Source of the DNA: Cognatundibacterium rivi
Lineage (GTDB): Bacteria > Pseudomonadota > Gammaproteobacteria > Burkholderiales > Burkholderiaceae_D
DNA: 64,000 bases
Direction of reading: 5' to 3'
Assembly (NCBI RefSeq): GCF_018139565.1
Contig: NZ_JAGSPK010000002.1
Location: 496,001-560,000 of the forward strand
Part shown: positions 47,101 to 55,266 of the stretch, piece after piece
Numbering within the stretch: the first letter of the stretch is position 1
How the letters are laid out: the number at the start of each line of letters is the position of its first letter
Notes under the pieces: model-generated
What the model was told of the DNA's origin: nothing
Databases searched by the model: none
What the model saw: the letters and a program-made list of their open reading frames with translations, nothing else
Position numbers and translations under genes: made by a program

Positions 47101-47190
47101 GCCTGCGACTGAAATCAGGAAGATCAGGAACAGCGTAATGGCGCGCTCTCGTACTGCAAGCGCCGACAGGTTAAAACGGCCTTCACTCAT
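44122..47190 (-). CDS. RND efflux pump, inner-membrane permease
   Basis: A 1022-residue AcrB-type proton-driven pump with 12 helices and two large periplasmic loops. It starts MSEGRFNLSALAVRERAITLF. TM4 has the proton-relay aspartates in LGLLVDDAIIAIEMM, and ATAREMQDQVAEPLEKRLQEL is the first porter-domain motif. It resembles the shorter RND group often annotated as cation/multidrug efflux (about 1020 rather than 1050 residues). It overlaps the adaptor gene by 4 bp. With the adaptor at 47187 and outer-membrane factor at 49189 it makes a complete tripartite exporter; substrates unknown. Confidence 0.95.
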   Translation of the reverse strand: MSEGRFNLSALAVRERAITLFLIFLISVAGILAFFKLGRAEDPPFTIKQMTVVTVWPGATAREMQDQVAEPLEKRLQELRWYDRTETYTRPGMAFTMISLLDKTPPSEVQEQFYQARKKIGDEAKKLPAGVIGPIVNDEYADVTFALLALKAKGEQQRLLVRDAESLRQQLLHVAGVKKVNIIGEQAERIFISFSHDRLATLGVTPQDIFTALNSQNVLTPAGSIETKGPQVFLRVDGAFDNLEKIRQTPIAAQGRTLKLSDVATVERGYEDPTTFQVRNNGEPALLLGVVMRDDWNGLDLGKALEAEISKINTSLPLGMSLTKVTDQSVNISSAVDEFMVKFFVALLVVLVVCFVSMGWRVGIVVAAAVPLTLAAVFVIMAATGKNFDRITLGSLILALGLLVDDAIIAIEMMVVKMEEGYNRVAASAYAWSHTAAPMLSGTLVTAIGFMPNGFARSTAGEYTSNMFWIVGIALIASWIVAVVFTPYLGVKMLPDIQKVEGGHTAIYNTRHYNRFRQVLGRVIARKWLVAGTVVAAFVLAVVGMGLVKKQFFPTSDRPEVLVEVQMPYGTSIEQTSAATAKVEAWLAKQKEAKIVTSYIGQGAPRFFLAMSPELPDPSFAKIVVLTGDDKEREALKFRLRQAVADGLASGARVRVTQIVFGPPSPFPVAYRVMGPDPDKLREISAQIEAIMHASPMMRTVNTDWGTRVPALHLTLDQDRLQNVGLTSTSVALQLQFLLNGATLTEVREDIRSVQVVGRAAGNIRLDPAKIAGFTLVGLSGQRIPLSQIGNVDVRMEDPILRRRDRTPTITVRGDIAEELQPPDVSSAILKQLQPVIDKLPPGYMTEQAGSIEESGKASTAMLPLFPIMIALTLLVIILQVRSISGMVMVFLTSPLGLIGVVPTLLLFQQPFGINALVGLIALSGILMRNTLILIGQIRENEEAGLDPFSAVVEATVQRARPVILTAMAAILAFIPLTHSVFWGTLAYTLIGGTLAGTILTLVFLPAMYSIWFKIRPSPSQS

Positions 47191-48296
47191 GGCGTCACTC
47201 CTGACGTTGTTGCAGTAGCTTGGCTGGCTACCCGCACCAACTCACCTTCGCGCAATAAGTGTGTGCCAAGTGCGACAATCCGGTCACCCCGCTTGAGTTG
47301 ACCGGTAACAAACCCACCATCGTCATCCAGACGCTGCAGCTTCACTGCGCGCCGGGAAACTTTTGCTGGCGCCCCTTCGACAACCCAGACCCCTGGCCCA
47401 TTTCCAGCGTCAAAGATGGAAGCAATCGGTACGCGCACGCCATCCTGTGTGATAGCAAGCCCGCTTTGGATCTGAATGGTAACGGTCGCGCCCAACGGGG
47501 CGTCCGAAAGATCACCATCGAGCACATAGCGCGCTTCATAAGTACGTGTCAGCCGATCTGCCACTTCTGAAAGTTGCCTGAGTTTTGCGGAAACCGCACT
47601 ACCCTCTTTACCAAATAATGTGGCCTGAGCAACCGAACCGACAGCAGGACGCAAGGTTTCCGGTAACTGAACAACGGCTTCGCGACGTCCGACGCGGGCA
47701 ATGCGTACAACCACCTGACCAGCATTGACGACCTGACCTGGCTCAACCAGCGTTTCCATGATGACGCCATCGGCATCCGCCACCAATTCTGCATAATGAG
47801 TAGCGTTACGTGCAACTTCCGCCTGAGCTTCGCTTGCATTGAGTTGTGCTTTGGCGGCATCTGCCGCTGCCTTGATCTGGTCGTAGGCTGACGACGATAT
47901 TGCACCGGTTCCCCGAAGGTCGCGGTAGCGGGATTCGTCCCCCGCCGTTTGCAGTGCACGTGCCTGGGCAACTGCCACTGCTTCTTGCTGAGCATGGGCT
48001 GCCAGCTTCAAATCTACCGGATCAATGCGCATCAGTACCTGCCCGCGTTTGACTTTTTGCCCTGCATCCACCAGTCGATCCATTACCTTGCCAGAAACCC
48101 GGAAGCCAAGATCGCTTTGGACTCGGGCGGCTACGGTGCCAGTAAATGCACGCGATGCAGTGACCGCGCTCTGGGCGGTCGCAACCCTCACCAGCGGTGC
48201 TTCGGTACGCGGATCAGATTGCTGTTTTGCGCCGCAAGCGACCAGCGCAAACGACAATGTCGATATGACAGCAGAAAAAACGAGGTGACGGAACAT
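47187..48296 (-). CDS. RND efflux periplasmic adaptor (membrane fusion protein)
   Basis: A 369-residue adaptor. The signal peptide ends in a lipobox (FALVACG, Cys at about 21), so it is probably a lipoprotein. VAARVQSDLGFRVSGKVMDRLVDAGQKVKRGQVLMRIDP is the biotinyl-lipoyl half, given here as one family signature. A coiled hairpin (about 85-150), the second lipoyl half (ADADGVIMETLVEPGQVVNAGQ) and beta-barrel domains follow. It links pump and outer-membrane channel. It is the first gene of the minus-strand operon and has the 24-bp dyad 44 bp before its start. Confidence 0.94.
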   Translation of the reverse strand: MFRHLVFSAVISTLSFALVACGAKQQSDPRTEAPLVRVATAQSAVTASRAFTGTVAARVQSDLGFRVSGKVMDRLVDAGQKVKRGQVLMRIDPVDLKLAAHAQQEAVAVAQARALQTAGDESRYRDLRGTGAISSSAYDQIKAAADAAKAQLNASEAQAEVARNATHYAELVADADGVIMETLVEPGQVVNAGQVVVRIARVGRREAVVQLPETLRPAVGSVAQATLFGKEGSAVSAKLRQLSEVADRLTRTYEARYVLDGDLSDAPLGATVTIQIQSGLAITQDGVRVPIASIFDAGNGPGVWVVEGAPAKVSRRAVKLQRLDDDGGFVTGQLKRGDRIVALGTHLLREGELVRVASQATATTSGVTP

Positions 48297-48340
48297 AGGA
48301 ATCCCACATATAACTGAACAGGATTCCCATTTTGAGACTA

Positions 48341-48364
48341 GTGACCAATTATGTCAACAGTCAC
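48341..48364. promoter_or_regulatory. Putative TetR operator 2 (GTGAC-N14-GTCAC)
   Basis: GTGAC at 48341-48345 and GTCAC at 48360-48364 with exactly 14 bases between, in the gap between the TetR stop and the adaptor start. Same half-sites and spacing as the operator at 49103-49126. Confidence 0.7.
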
Positions 48365-48380
48365 ATTTGAAATATCGCAT

Positions 48381-49064
48381 TTATGGCGAAAGACTTCGCA
48401 AGATTAAGCTGGAGAGTTGTGCCGGTGCATCAGCGGTAGAGTCAAGGCTGTGTTGCAAAATCAAAGGGTTGAGATAAGGGCGAAAGACGAGATAAATTGA
48501 CGCAGCAGTCTCATCCAACGGGGTCTTGCGCTCAAACTCTCCCGTCTCACGCCCCTGAATTAAGATGTCTTGTAGCAGCATTTTGATGCGTGCTTCGTAG
48601 GTACGTACCGACTCCCAGTTTTCAGTGGCGGCAGAGGCTGCAATGTCATACAACTTACGATCTTCAAAAAAAAGACGAAGACTGGATTCGACGATGGTCT
48701 TAAACATGCGTCGGAATTTCTCTGATGGATAACCGCCCCCATCAACGGCTGATCGGACGTCTGTCTCAATCTCATGCAGGCAATTTGCACAAATCAGTTC
48801 GCCAATGGCCTGCTTGGACTCGAAGAACTTATATATATATGCCTTAGAAAAACCGATAGCCTTCGCAAGATCAGAGACCGTCGTTTTTTCGTAACCGTAC
48901 AGCCGAAAGTGCTGGGTGGCGGCGATGACAATCTGATTCCGCACTTCGTGATCAACGGGGCCGCGGGTTGTGCCTGAATGGGTGCTAGTGATAGTGGTCG
49001 CATTCATTGCCGTTGCGATGCCAGCGGTACTGGACATAGTAGTTGTGGTGGTTATTTTACTCAT
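48381..49064 (-). CDS. TetR/AcrR-family repressor of the efflux system
   Basis: A 227-residue regulator. A Thr/Ser-rich N-terminal tail of about 38 residues is followed by the helix-turn-helix YGYEKTTVSDLAKAIGFSKAYIYKFFESK. The all-helical C-terminal domain shows the pattern of the group with a tetracyclin-repressor-like C-terminal region (TAASIYLVFRPYLNPLIL). It sits between the adaptor/pump operon (downstream, same strand) and the divergent outer-membrane factor gene, with a matching dyad on either side, so it should repress both and itself. The long tail is odd, and the true start may be downstream (for example at Met20). Confidence 0.92.
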   Translation of the reverse strand: MSKITTTTTMSSTAGIATAMNATTITSTHSGTTRGPVDHEVRNQIVIAATQHFRLYGYEKTTVSDLAKAIGFSKAYIYKFFESKQAIGELICANCLHEIETDVRSAVDGGGYPSEKFRRMFKTIVESSLRLFFEDRKLYDIAASAATENWESVRTYEARIKMLLQDILIQGRETGEFERKTPLDETAASIYLVFRPYLNPLILQHSLDSTADAPAQLSSLILRSLSP

Positions 49065-49102
49065 GCTGATAGCTTACCCTTTAAATTCAGCTTGCACAAT
49101 AA

Positions 49103-49126
49103 GTGACTATTTTATGATATAGTCAC
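49103..49126. promoter_or_regulatory. Putative TetR operator 1 (GTGAC-N14-GTCAC)
   Basis: The arms AGTGACTAT (49102-49110) and ATAGTCACT (49119-49127) form a perfect 9-bp inverted repeat around 8 bases, between the divergent tetR and outer-membrane-factor genes. The core GTGAC-N14-GTCAC equals that at 48341-48364. Confidence 0.75.
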
Positions 49127-49188
49127 TATGGATTACCTCAATTATTCTTTTTTATTTACTTAGCCCATTCACTGTGCGGGAGATGTCC

Positions 49189-50649
49189 ATGCCGATTAAA
49201 CGCTCTCTTTTAATATTCGTCGCCACCAGTCTTACAGCGGGTTGCGCTGTCGGGCCGGATTACATTCAACCATCTCCTGTTATGCCAGACCGCTATTTGG
49301 GTCAAACTGCAATTGAGCAACGGCATGCCAAAGCCACTGCTGACTTCAGCGTCTGGTGGGAGAGTTTTGGTGATCCACAACTGACCCGTTTCGTAAAAAC
49401 GGCGATGGAGCAAAATCTGGATCTTGCGCAAGCATCCGCCCGTGTCGCCCAGACGCAAGCCGGACTCAGCGCAGCCAATGCGGCGCTGCTGCCTTCCGGT
49501 GTCATCAATGCTCAGGGTGCACGCGCCTATCAGTCGGTTGAAACACCGCTAGGACAAGTCTTGAATTCAAAGCCTAATTTCGATCGCCACGGCAACGCCT
49601 ATGATGCCAATCTTGGCGCAAGCTGGGAACTGGATATATTCGGTGGATTACGGCGCGGTCGGGAAGCGGCACTCGCTGAATATCAGGCTTCTGAGGCTGG
49701 CGTTGCAGCGACACGGCTGACAGTGGCCGCGCAAACCGCCGACATCTATATCAGCATTCGCGGCCTGCAAGCCCGCCTTGATATCGTCCGCAAGCAAGTG
49801 CAGACCCAAAAAGACCTGCTTGCCACGGTCAATCTGCTGTACAGCAAGGGACTGGCCGCTGAACTTCAGGTGCAACAGGCCGAAGGTGCACTAGCCCAGG
49901 CGCGGGCATCGATGCCGATTCTCGAAGCAGGTCTGGATACAGCCATGAATGCGCTGGATGTCATGTTAGGTAAGCCACCTGGTACCTACCGGGCAGAACT
50001 GGCGAATGCTGTTGCAATTCCCGCCCCTCCACAGATTGCGTCAAGCGGATCGCCGGGTGAATTACTCCGTCGTCGCCCCGACCTGATCGTTGCAGAACGC
50101 CGCCTGGCTGCGTCGAATGCCCGTATTGGCATGGCTATCGCTGAGTATTACCCCAAACTTTCTCTTAGTGGACTCCTCGGAAGTACGACCTCGGTTTCTG
50201 CTGGCAAGCTATTCACCAGCGGTGCTAGTCAGACAACTGGAGCGCTGGGTCTTCGCTGGCGTTTGTTCGATTTTGGCCGCATCAACGCGGAAATTGCTCT
50301 TGCCAAAGGTCAGGAAGCCGAAGCGCTCGCAGCATACCAACTCGCTGTGTTACGAGCGACCGAAGATGTGGAAAACACTTTCTCGGCGCTGGTAAAACGT
50401 GAAGATCAGGCCAGCATACTTGCTCAGGGTGTGGATGCTCTGAGCCGGGCAAGAGGAGCCTCGTTTGCAGCCTATCAAAAAGGGGTCGTCAGCCTGATTG
50501 AAGTCTTGCAAGCGGACGACAATTTGTTACGTGCCTCAGACATGCAAATACAAGCGCAAACCGAATCGGCACGCACAGCGGTCGCAACATTCAGGGCGCT
50601 GGGCGGTGGTTGGCAAAGCGATTATCCCGAAACTATCGCACGTCAATAA
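49189..50649 (+). CDS. RND efflux outer-membrane factor (NodT family lipoprotein)
   Basis: A 486-residue TolC-like channel. The start MPIKRSLLIF follows GGGAG by six bases; two earlier in-frame ATGs (49174, 49183) are less well placed. The signal peptide ends with the lipobox LTAGC, and the mature protein begins CAVGPDYIQP as in NodT proteins. VWWESFGDPQLTRFVKTAMEQNLDLAQASARVAQ and LLRRRPDLIVAERRLAASNARIG are the two outer-membrane efflux repeats, here named by their opening residues. It completes the tripartite system with the pump and adaptor on the other strand. Confidence 0.95.
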   Translation: MPIKRSLLIFVATSLTAGCAVGPDYIQPSPVMPDRYLGQTAIEQRHAKATADFSVWWESFGDPQLTRFVKTAMEQNLDLAQASARVAQTQAGLSAANAALLPSGVINAQGARAYQSVETPLGQVLNSKPNFDRHGNAYDANLGASWELDIFGGLRRGREAALAEYQASEAGVAATRLTVAAQTADIYISIRGLQARLDIVRKQVQTQKDLLATVNLLYSKGLAAELQVQQAEGALAQARASMPILEAGLDTAMNALDVMLGKPPGTYRAELANAVAIPAPPQIASSGSPGELLRRRPDLIVAERRLAASNARIGMAIAEYYPKLSLSGLLGSTTSVSAGKLFTSGASQTTGALGLRWRLFDFGRINAEIALAKGQEAEALAAYQLAVLRATEDVENTFSALVKREDQASILAQGVDALSRARGASFAAYQKGVVSLIEVLQADDNLLRASDMQIQAQTESARTAVATFRALGGGWQSDYPETIARQ

Positions 50650-50738
50650 TTCCAGCAAGGGCAAACAAATACGCGCTAACCCTGGTCGAGATAAAACAAA
50701 GTATCACTTACAAAGTCGATTCTGACGATAAACCACGT

Positions 50739-51251
50739 TCACTGCGTGTTACTTATCGGTTCGATGGTGACCTTTAGCAACCCATCCTTTTTAAAGGATT
50801 CAAGGCCAGAATCGATTTTCCCAAGCTTGATAAGACCTTCCGAGTAAGCGAAGTTTTTGTAAAAAATCGCCAGATTTCCCCAGGGAGCGTAATAAGCAAT
50901 ATCGCCAATTGCCGGTTCGCTTCCCGCAGGGGCACCTGCTTTGGATAGCTTCCGCGTAAGGTAAGCAATTTTCTCGGTCGCCGCATAGTCGTTCAAGCTC
51001 AGAGTTAATGGCAGCAAGGAATAAAAATCCTTGGCGGTCGGATTATCTGCCAGGGTTGCAATCACCATTTCCCCGTTGACCGTGATTCGAATTTTCAACA
51101 TTTTTATAGTTTGATTGGCGAGCGACGTTATCGGTCTCGCCAGATTACAGTAAGTGTCGTAAGGACGGTTAGTATCGGCGCAGACGGTAAAGCTAAAGAT
51201 CAACCCCACGGCAAGCCAACCCGATTTTATCCATCGATATTTTCTATTCAT
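50739..51251 (-). CDS. Secreted cyclophilin-like fold protein
   Basis: A 170-residue protein with a signal peptide cut after FTVCA (about residue 25). The mature part IRITVNGEMVIATLADNPTAKDF, LPLTLSLNDYAATEKIAYL, GDIAYYAPWGNLAIFYKN and GLIKLGKIDSGLE matches the bacterial cyclophilin-like fold family. Such proteins lack the prolyl-isomerase residues of true cyclophilins; the role is unknown. The start overlaps the cupin stop by 4 bp and it is the last gene of the LysR-adjacent operon. Confidence 0.85.
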   Translation of the reverse strand: MNRKYRWIKSGWLAVGLIFSFTVCADTNRPYDTYCNLARPITSLANQTIKMLKIRITVNGEMVIATLADNPTAKDFYSLLPLTLSLNDYAATEKIAYLTRKLSKAGAPAGSEPAIGDIAYYAPWGNLAIFYKNFAYSEGLIKLGKIDSGLESFKKDGLLKVTIEPISNTQ

Positions 51252-51760
51252 TTACGGTATTGCTCATCGCTGACTTTTTCCAGCCACGCCACATTTTTGC
51301 CATCGACCACCCCCGTCAAAGCGAGATGGGTTAAGGCTGACGAGGGTGATGCGCCATGCCAGTGCTTCACGCCCGGCGGGCACCAGACGACGTCACCTTC
51401 GTGCAGTTCGGTAACCGGCCCACCCCATTCCTGAATCCAACCTGTGCCTGCAGTCACGATTAAATGCTGGCCTGCAGGATGGGTATGCCATGCGGATCGA
51501 GCACCCGCATCGAAACTGACAAAAGCTCCGCTCACTGGCGTAATCGGGTTTGCCGAAAATAGCAGAGACACACGAACGTTGCCGGTAAAGTATTGCTCCG
51601 GGCCTTTGCTGGAAGCTTCTGAATCAGCGCGCGTGATTGCCTGCGATTGCTTGGTTCCACCATCTGCATAAGCAGCGTTAGCAGTGGTAAAACTCTGAGC
51701 ATGAACGACATTGATCGCGAGCAAAAAAAATGACAGCACTGAGGTATTTATCGATTTCAT
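51248..51760 (-). CDS. Secreted cupin-domain protein
   Basis: A 170-residue protein with a signal peptide ending NVVHA. The cupin motif 1 is WHTHPAGQHLIVTAGTGWIQEWGG and motif 2 is GDVVWCPPGVKHWHGA. The two HxH-type clusters and the Glu/Gln ligands suggest a bound metal. The group is often annotated next to carboxymuconolactone decarboxylases. A periplasmic location is unusual for such an enzyme but fits the secreted neighbours on both sides. Coupled to the cyclophilin-like gene. Confidence 0.88.
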   Translation of the reverse strand: MKSINTSVLSFFLLAINVVHAQSFTTANAAYADGGTKQSQAITRADSEASSKGPEQYFTGNVRVSLLFSANPITPVSGAFVSFDAGARSAWHTHPAGQHLIVTAGTGWIQEWGGPVTELHEGDVVWCPPGVKHWHGASPSSALTHLALTGVVDGKNVAWLEKVSDEQYRK

Positions 51761-51782
51761 TTTTTCTCCTTACCAATTTCAC

Positions 51783-52811
51783 CTACTTCAAACTGCTTCG
51801 AAAGAACGAAGTCAGCTTATCGAAGGGAATCAGATTGACGCGATCATAAAGATCGACGTGACCCGCGCCAGGAACAATGATCAGCTCCTTAGGCTGTGCT
51901 GCCAGCTTGTAAGCTTCTTCACTAAACTCTCTGGAATGGGCGACATCTCCAGCGATGAAAAGCATAGGACGGGGCGAAATTGTTTCGATGTCGTTGAACG
52001 GGTAAAAATTCATGAACTTGACATTACTGGTCAGAGTCGGATGCGTCGTCAGATCAGGCGATGATCCCTCCGGAGTGAACTCGCCTCTGGGAGTACGGTA
52101 GAAGTCAAAAAACTCACGCTGAATCGGATGCGTATCTGCTTTCAGTTCATGCACCGTACCACCGGTGTAACTCATTTCACCGCCAGTAAATTCCACGTAA
52201 CGCTGCTCTGCAGCGTCCGCAATGATCTGCTTGCGCTGGTTCAAAGTCTGCGAGTGATTCAATGCGTTCCGGTTTGCCGCACCCATGTCATACATGCTGA
52301 CAGTCGCAACAGCTTTCATGCGCGGATCGATCTTCGCAGCACTGATCACAAAGCTGCCGCTGCCGCATATACCAAGGACACCAATCCGATTTCTGTCAAC
52401 GAACGATCGGGTACCAAGAAAATCCACTGCAGCGCTGAAGTCCTCAGCGTAGACATCGGGTAGCACAGCATTGCGTGGCTGCCCCTCGCTTGCGCCCCAG
52501 AATGACAAATCCAGAGACAAGGTAACGAATCCCTGTTCAGCCAGCTTTGCCGCATACAGATTCGAACTTTGCTCTTTTACCGCCCCCATAGGATGCCCAA
52601 CGACTATCGCACCATATTTCACGTCACCGCTCAGGTTCTTTGGAATAAAAAGATTACCCACCACTTTCATTTTGTATTGATTGCTGAAGCTAACCTTTTG
52701 CATGGTTACTTTATCGCTCTTAAAAAAATTGTCTGCACCATGAGACATATCTGCACCTATGACTGAGAAAGAACTAAGAAACAACGCCAACACGGCAATA
52801 ACTTTTTTCAT
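51783..52811 (-). CDS. Secreted alpha/beta hydrolase (dienelactone-hydrolase-like)
   Basis: A 342-residue protein from MKKVIAVLALFLSS. GAAGGAA precedes the ATG, and the open frame extends 20 codons upstream without support. The signal peptide is cut near SVIGA. The alpha/beta core has GAIVVGHPMGAVKEQ, SFWGASEGQPRN and the nucleophile elbow VLGICGSGSF. In the elbow a Cys occupies the GxCxS position, as in dienelactone hydrolases. VPGAGHVDLYDR provides the catalytic His. The substrate is unknown. It is 57 bp downstream of the alcohol dehydrogenase gene in the same direction. Confidence 0.88.
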   Translation of the reverse strand: MKKVIAVLALFLSSFSVIGADMSHGADNFFKSDKVTMQKVSFSNQYKMKVVGNLFIPKNLSGDVKYGAIVVGHPMGAVKEQSSNLYAAKLAEQGFVTLSLDLSFWGASEGQPRNAVLPDVYAEDFSAAVDFLGTRSFVDRNRIGVLGICGSGSFVISAAKIDPRMKAVATVSMYDMGAANRNALNHSQTLNQRKQIIADAAEQRYVEFTGGEMSYTGGTVHELKADTHPIQREFFDFYRTPRGEFTPEGSSPDLTTHPTLTSNVKFMNFYPFNDIETISPRPMLFIAGDVAHSREFSEEAYKLAAQPKELIIVPGAGHVDLYDRVNLIPFDKLTSFFRSSLK

Positions 52812-52867
52812 TGGAATTTCCTTCGCATAATTATTAAAACCCTTTGGCAATCTTTTCTGACCATTGG

Positions 52868-53917
52868 TCAAACCGTAAGACTGGCGTTATCGAGAACAAA
52901 GCGATATTTAACGTCGCCCTTGAGCATTCGCTCGTAGGATTCGTTGATCTGGTTTGCACGAACCATTTCGATATCGGCGACGATGCCGTGCTCTGCACAG
53001 AAATCAAGCATCTCCTGGGTCTCATGGATACCACCAATCATCGAACCGGCGAGCGACCTGCGTTTCATAATCAGGTTGAATACATTAGCCGAAGGGTGTG
53101 GAGTCGCCGGTGCGCCCACTAAGGCCATCGTGCCATCTCGCTTGAGCAGAACGAGAAATGCGTCCAGATCATGTGGCGCCGCCACCGTATTCAAAATGAA
53201 GTCAAAGCTCTTGCCATGCGCCTCCATTTCGGCAGCGTTCCGCGACAGAACTACCTCATGTGCGCCTAATTGCTTGGCCGCCTCTCGTTTGGATTCGGAA
53301 GTGGTAAACGCCACGACGTGGGCACCCATCGCACGGGCGAGCTTGATTCCCATGTGCCCCAGGCCACCGATGCCAACGACACCAATCTTTTTGCCTGGAC
53401 CTGCATTCCAGTGGCGCAACGGTGAGTAAGTGGTGATACCGGCGCATAAAAGCGGCGCGACGGCGGCAAGTTGCTCTTCAGGATGGCGAATTCGCAGCAC
53501 GTAGCGCTCATGCACCACGATTTTTTGCGAGTAGCCACCCATCGTCCAACCGGGCTGATCCGTGGTTGGTGAATTGTACGTACCGACCATCCCGTCACAG
53601 TAATTCTCCAGGCCTGCATCACAATCATCGCAGTGCTGACAGCTATCAACGATACAGCCGACGCCGACCAGATCGCCAGGTTTGAAGTCTGATACATGCG
53701 CGCCGACCGCTGACACCCGCCCAACGATTTCATGACCGGGTACACAAGGAAACTGGGTCCCCGCCCATTCGGCGCGTACCTGGTGCAGATCGGAATGGCA
53801 AATGCCGCAAAACGCGATATCGATCTGAATATCGTGCGCCCCGGTTTCGCGACGGGTGATGTCCATGGTTTGCAAAGGCTGGTCACCTGCATAAGAACCA
53901 AAAGCTTTTACATTCAT
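52868..53917 (-). CDS. Zinc-dependent alcohol dehydrogenase (YahK/cinnamyl-type)
   Basis: A 349-residue MDR enzyme. The catalytic zinc ligand is in CGICHSDLHQ, followed by PCVPGHEIVGRV. The structural zinc cysteines are in CQHCDDCDAGLENYC, and the NAD(P) motif is VGIGGLGHMGIKLARAMG. FIMNTVAA-like and RSLAGSMIGGIHETQEML segments match YahK/AdhC-type aldehyde reductases. It reduces a broad range of aldehydes with NADPH in the best-studied relatives. It lies 27 bp after the MFS gene and is the second gene of the operon. Confidence 0.94.
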   Translation of the reverse strand: MNVKAFGSYAGDQPLQTMDITRRETGAHDIQIDIAFCGICHSDLHQVRAEWAGTQFPCVPGHEIVGRVSAVGAHVSDFKPGDLVGVGCIVDSCQHCDDCDAGLENYCDGMVGTYNSPTTDQPGWTMGGYSQKIVVHERYVLRIRHPEEQLAAVAPLLCAGITTYSPLRHWNAGPGKKIGVVGIGGLGHMGIKLARAMGAHVVAFTTSESKREAAKQLGAHEVVLSRNAAEMEAHGKSFDFILNTVAAPHDLDAFLVLLKRDGTMALVGAPATPHPSANVFNLIMKRRSLAGSMIGGIHETQEMLDFCAEHGIVADIEMVRANQINESYERMLKGDVKYRFVLDNASLTV

Positions 53918-53944
53918 CGTATTTCTCCTTTTGAAATAAAAAAA

Positions 53945-55168
53945 TCAGAACTTGTCAGCGCGCTCGGCACGGGATGCCAGAAAGGCCAAACACGCTGCAA
54001 TCAACAGTAAACCAGCACTAAAAATAAACGTACTTCGATAGCCGCCCATATCGAATAACAAGCCACCAACGCTGGAACCCAATCCGATGGCCAACTGTAC
54101 GACGGCAACCATCAAGCCACCACCAGCTTCAGCTTTCTCCGGTAAGGTTCTTGCCAACCAGCTCCACCAACCGACAGGCGCAGCAGTGGCAACCAGGCCC
54201 CAAATACTCAAGAGCGCAACGACGATGAAAACCGAACTGCCGAATGCAACCAGGGAAACGGCAATCACAGCCATCAATAGCGGAATGGCGACGAGGGTTC
54301 CATAAAAACTTCTTTTCAAAAATGCCTCAATCAAAACAGTGCCAATAAAGCCGCCTAAGCCCATGGTAAACAGGATGAACGACAATGCGCGCACGTCGAC
54401 CCGTAACACGGTTTCAAGAAAAGGGCGCAGATAAGTGAAGAGCGCGAACTGCCCCATGAAAAAAATACTGACAGCAGCCATACCCAAGGCAACGACGGGA
54501 TTTTTAAACAGCTTGAAGACATGAACGACACTTGCTGTACGTGTTTCGACCTTCATCGAGGGCAGGCTCATCCACTGCCATGCAAACGCCAACAGAGCTA
54601 CCGGAGCCAGGCAAAGGAATGCACCGCGCCAGCCAATGACGGAGCCGAGATAGCTACCCAAAGGCGCCGCGACAACCGTTGCCAGCGCATTGCCACCATT
54701 GAAGATGGCCAGTGCACGTGGCACCTTAGCAATCGGCACCAGTCGTATGGCCGAAGCGGCGGACATCGACCAAAATCCACCAATAGCGGCTCCTAAAGAC
54801 ACTCGGCCAGCCATGTACGTCGCATAATTAGGTGCCAGCGCAATAATTGGCGCTGAAAGAAACATGAGTCCCGTCATCCCGAGCAAAAGGATCTTGCGAC
54901 TTGCATTGCCCGCAAGCGACGCAATGAAAAGGCTCGTCATTACCGCAAAAACACCAGAAACGGAGATCGCCTGCCCTGCCAAGCCTTCGCTGATCCGTAG
55001 GTCTTTAGCAACTGGAGTCAACAGACTGATAGGCATAAATTCAGAGGCGACCAATGCAAATGCACAGAGCGTCATCGCAAACACACCGCTCCAACAGGCG
55101 GGCGCATCACCGGCCTGATAGTGAGTGGGCTGGTCGCCTGCGTGAATGTTTGCAGCTTGAGTGCTCAT
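53945..55168 (-). CDS. MFS transporter (SotB/YdhP-like)
   Basis: A 407-residue protein from MSTQAANIH; an ATG two codons upstream (55174) has poorer spacing to AAGGA. Twelve helices are predicted, with VASEFMPISLLTPVAKDLRISEGLAGQAISVSG at the start and SLGAAIGGFWSMSAASAIRLVP in helix 4-5. These are typical of the sugar/arabinose-efflux and purine-efflux branch, quoted by their opening residues. It is divergent from the LysR gene and first in the operon with dehydrogenase, hydrolase, cupin and cyclophilin-like genes. Substrate unknown. Confidence 0.92.
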   Translation of the reverse strand: MSTQAANIHAGDQPTHYQAGDAPACWSGVFAMTLCAFALVASEFMPISLLTPVAKDLRISEGLAGQAISVSGVFAVMTSLFIASLAGNASRKILLLGMTGLMFLSAPIIALAPNYATYMAGRVSLGAAIGGFWSMSAASAIRLVPIAKVPRALAIFNGGNALATVVAAPLGSYLGSVIGWRGAFLCLAPVALLAFAWQWMSLPSMKVETRTASVVHVFKLFKNPVVALGMAAVSIFFMGQFALFTYLRPFLETVLRVDVRALSFILFTMGLGGFIGTVLIEAFLKRSFYGTLVAIPLLMAVIAVSLVAFGSSVFIVVALLSIWGLVATAAPVGWWSWLARTLPEKAEAGGGLMVAVVQLAIGLGSSVGGLLFDMGGYRSTFIFSAGLLLIAACLAFLASRAERADKF

Positions 55169-55266
55169 GTACATCGATCCTTAGAAATCAGGCCTCTATC
55201 TTGACGCCTTCATGAGAATTTGATTAGTGGGTATAATCTTTATGTACTTATGAGGAAATTTCAGCA

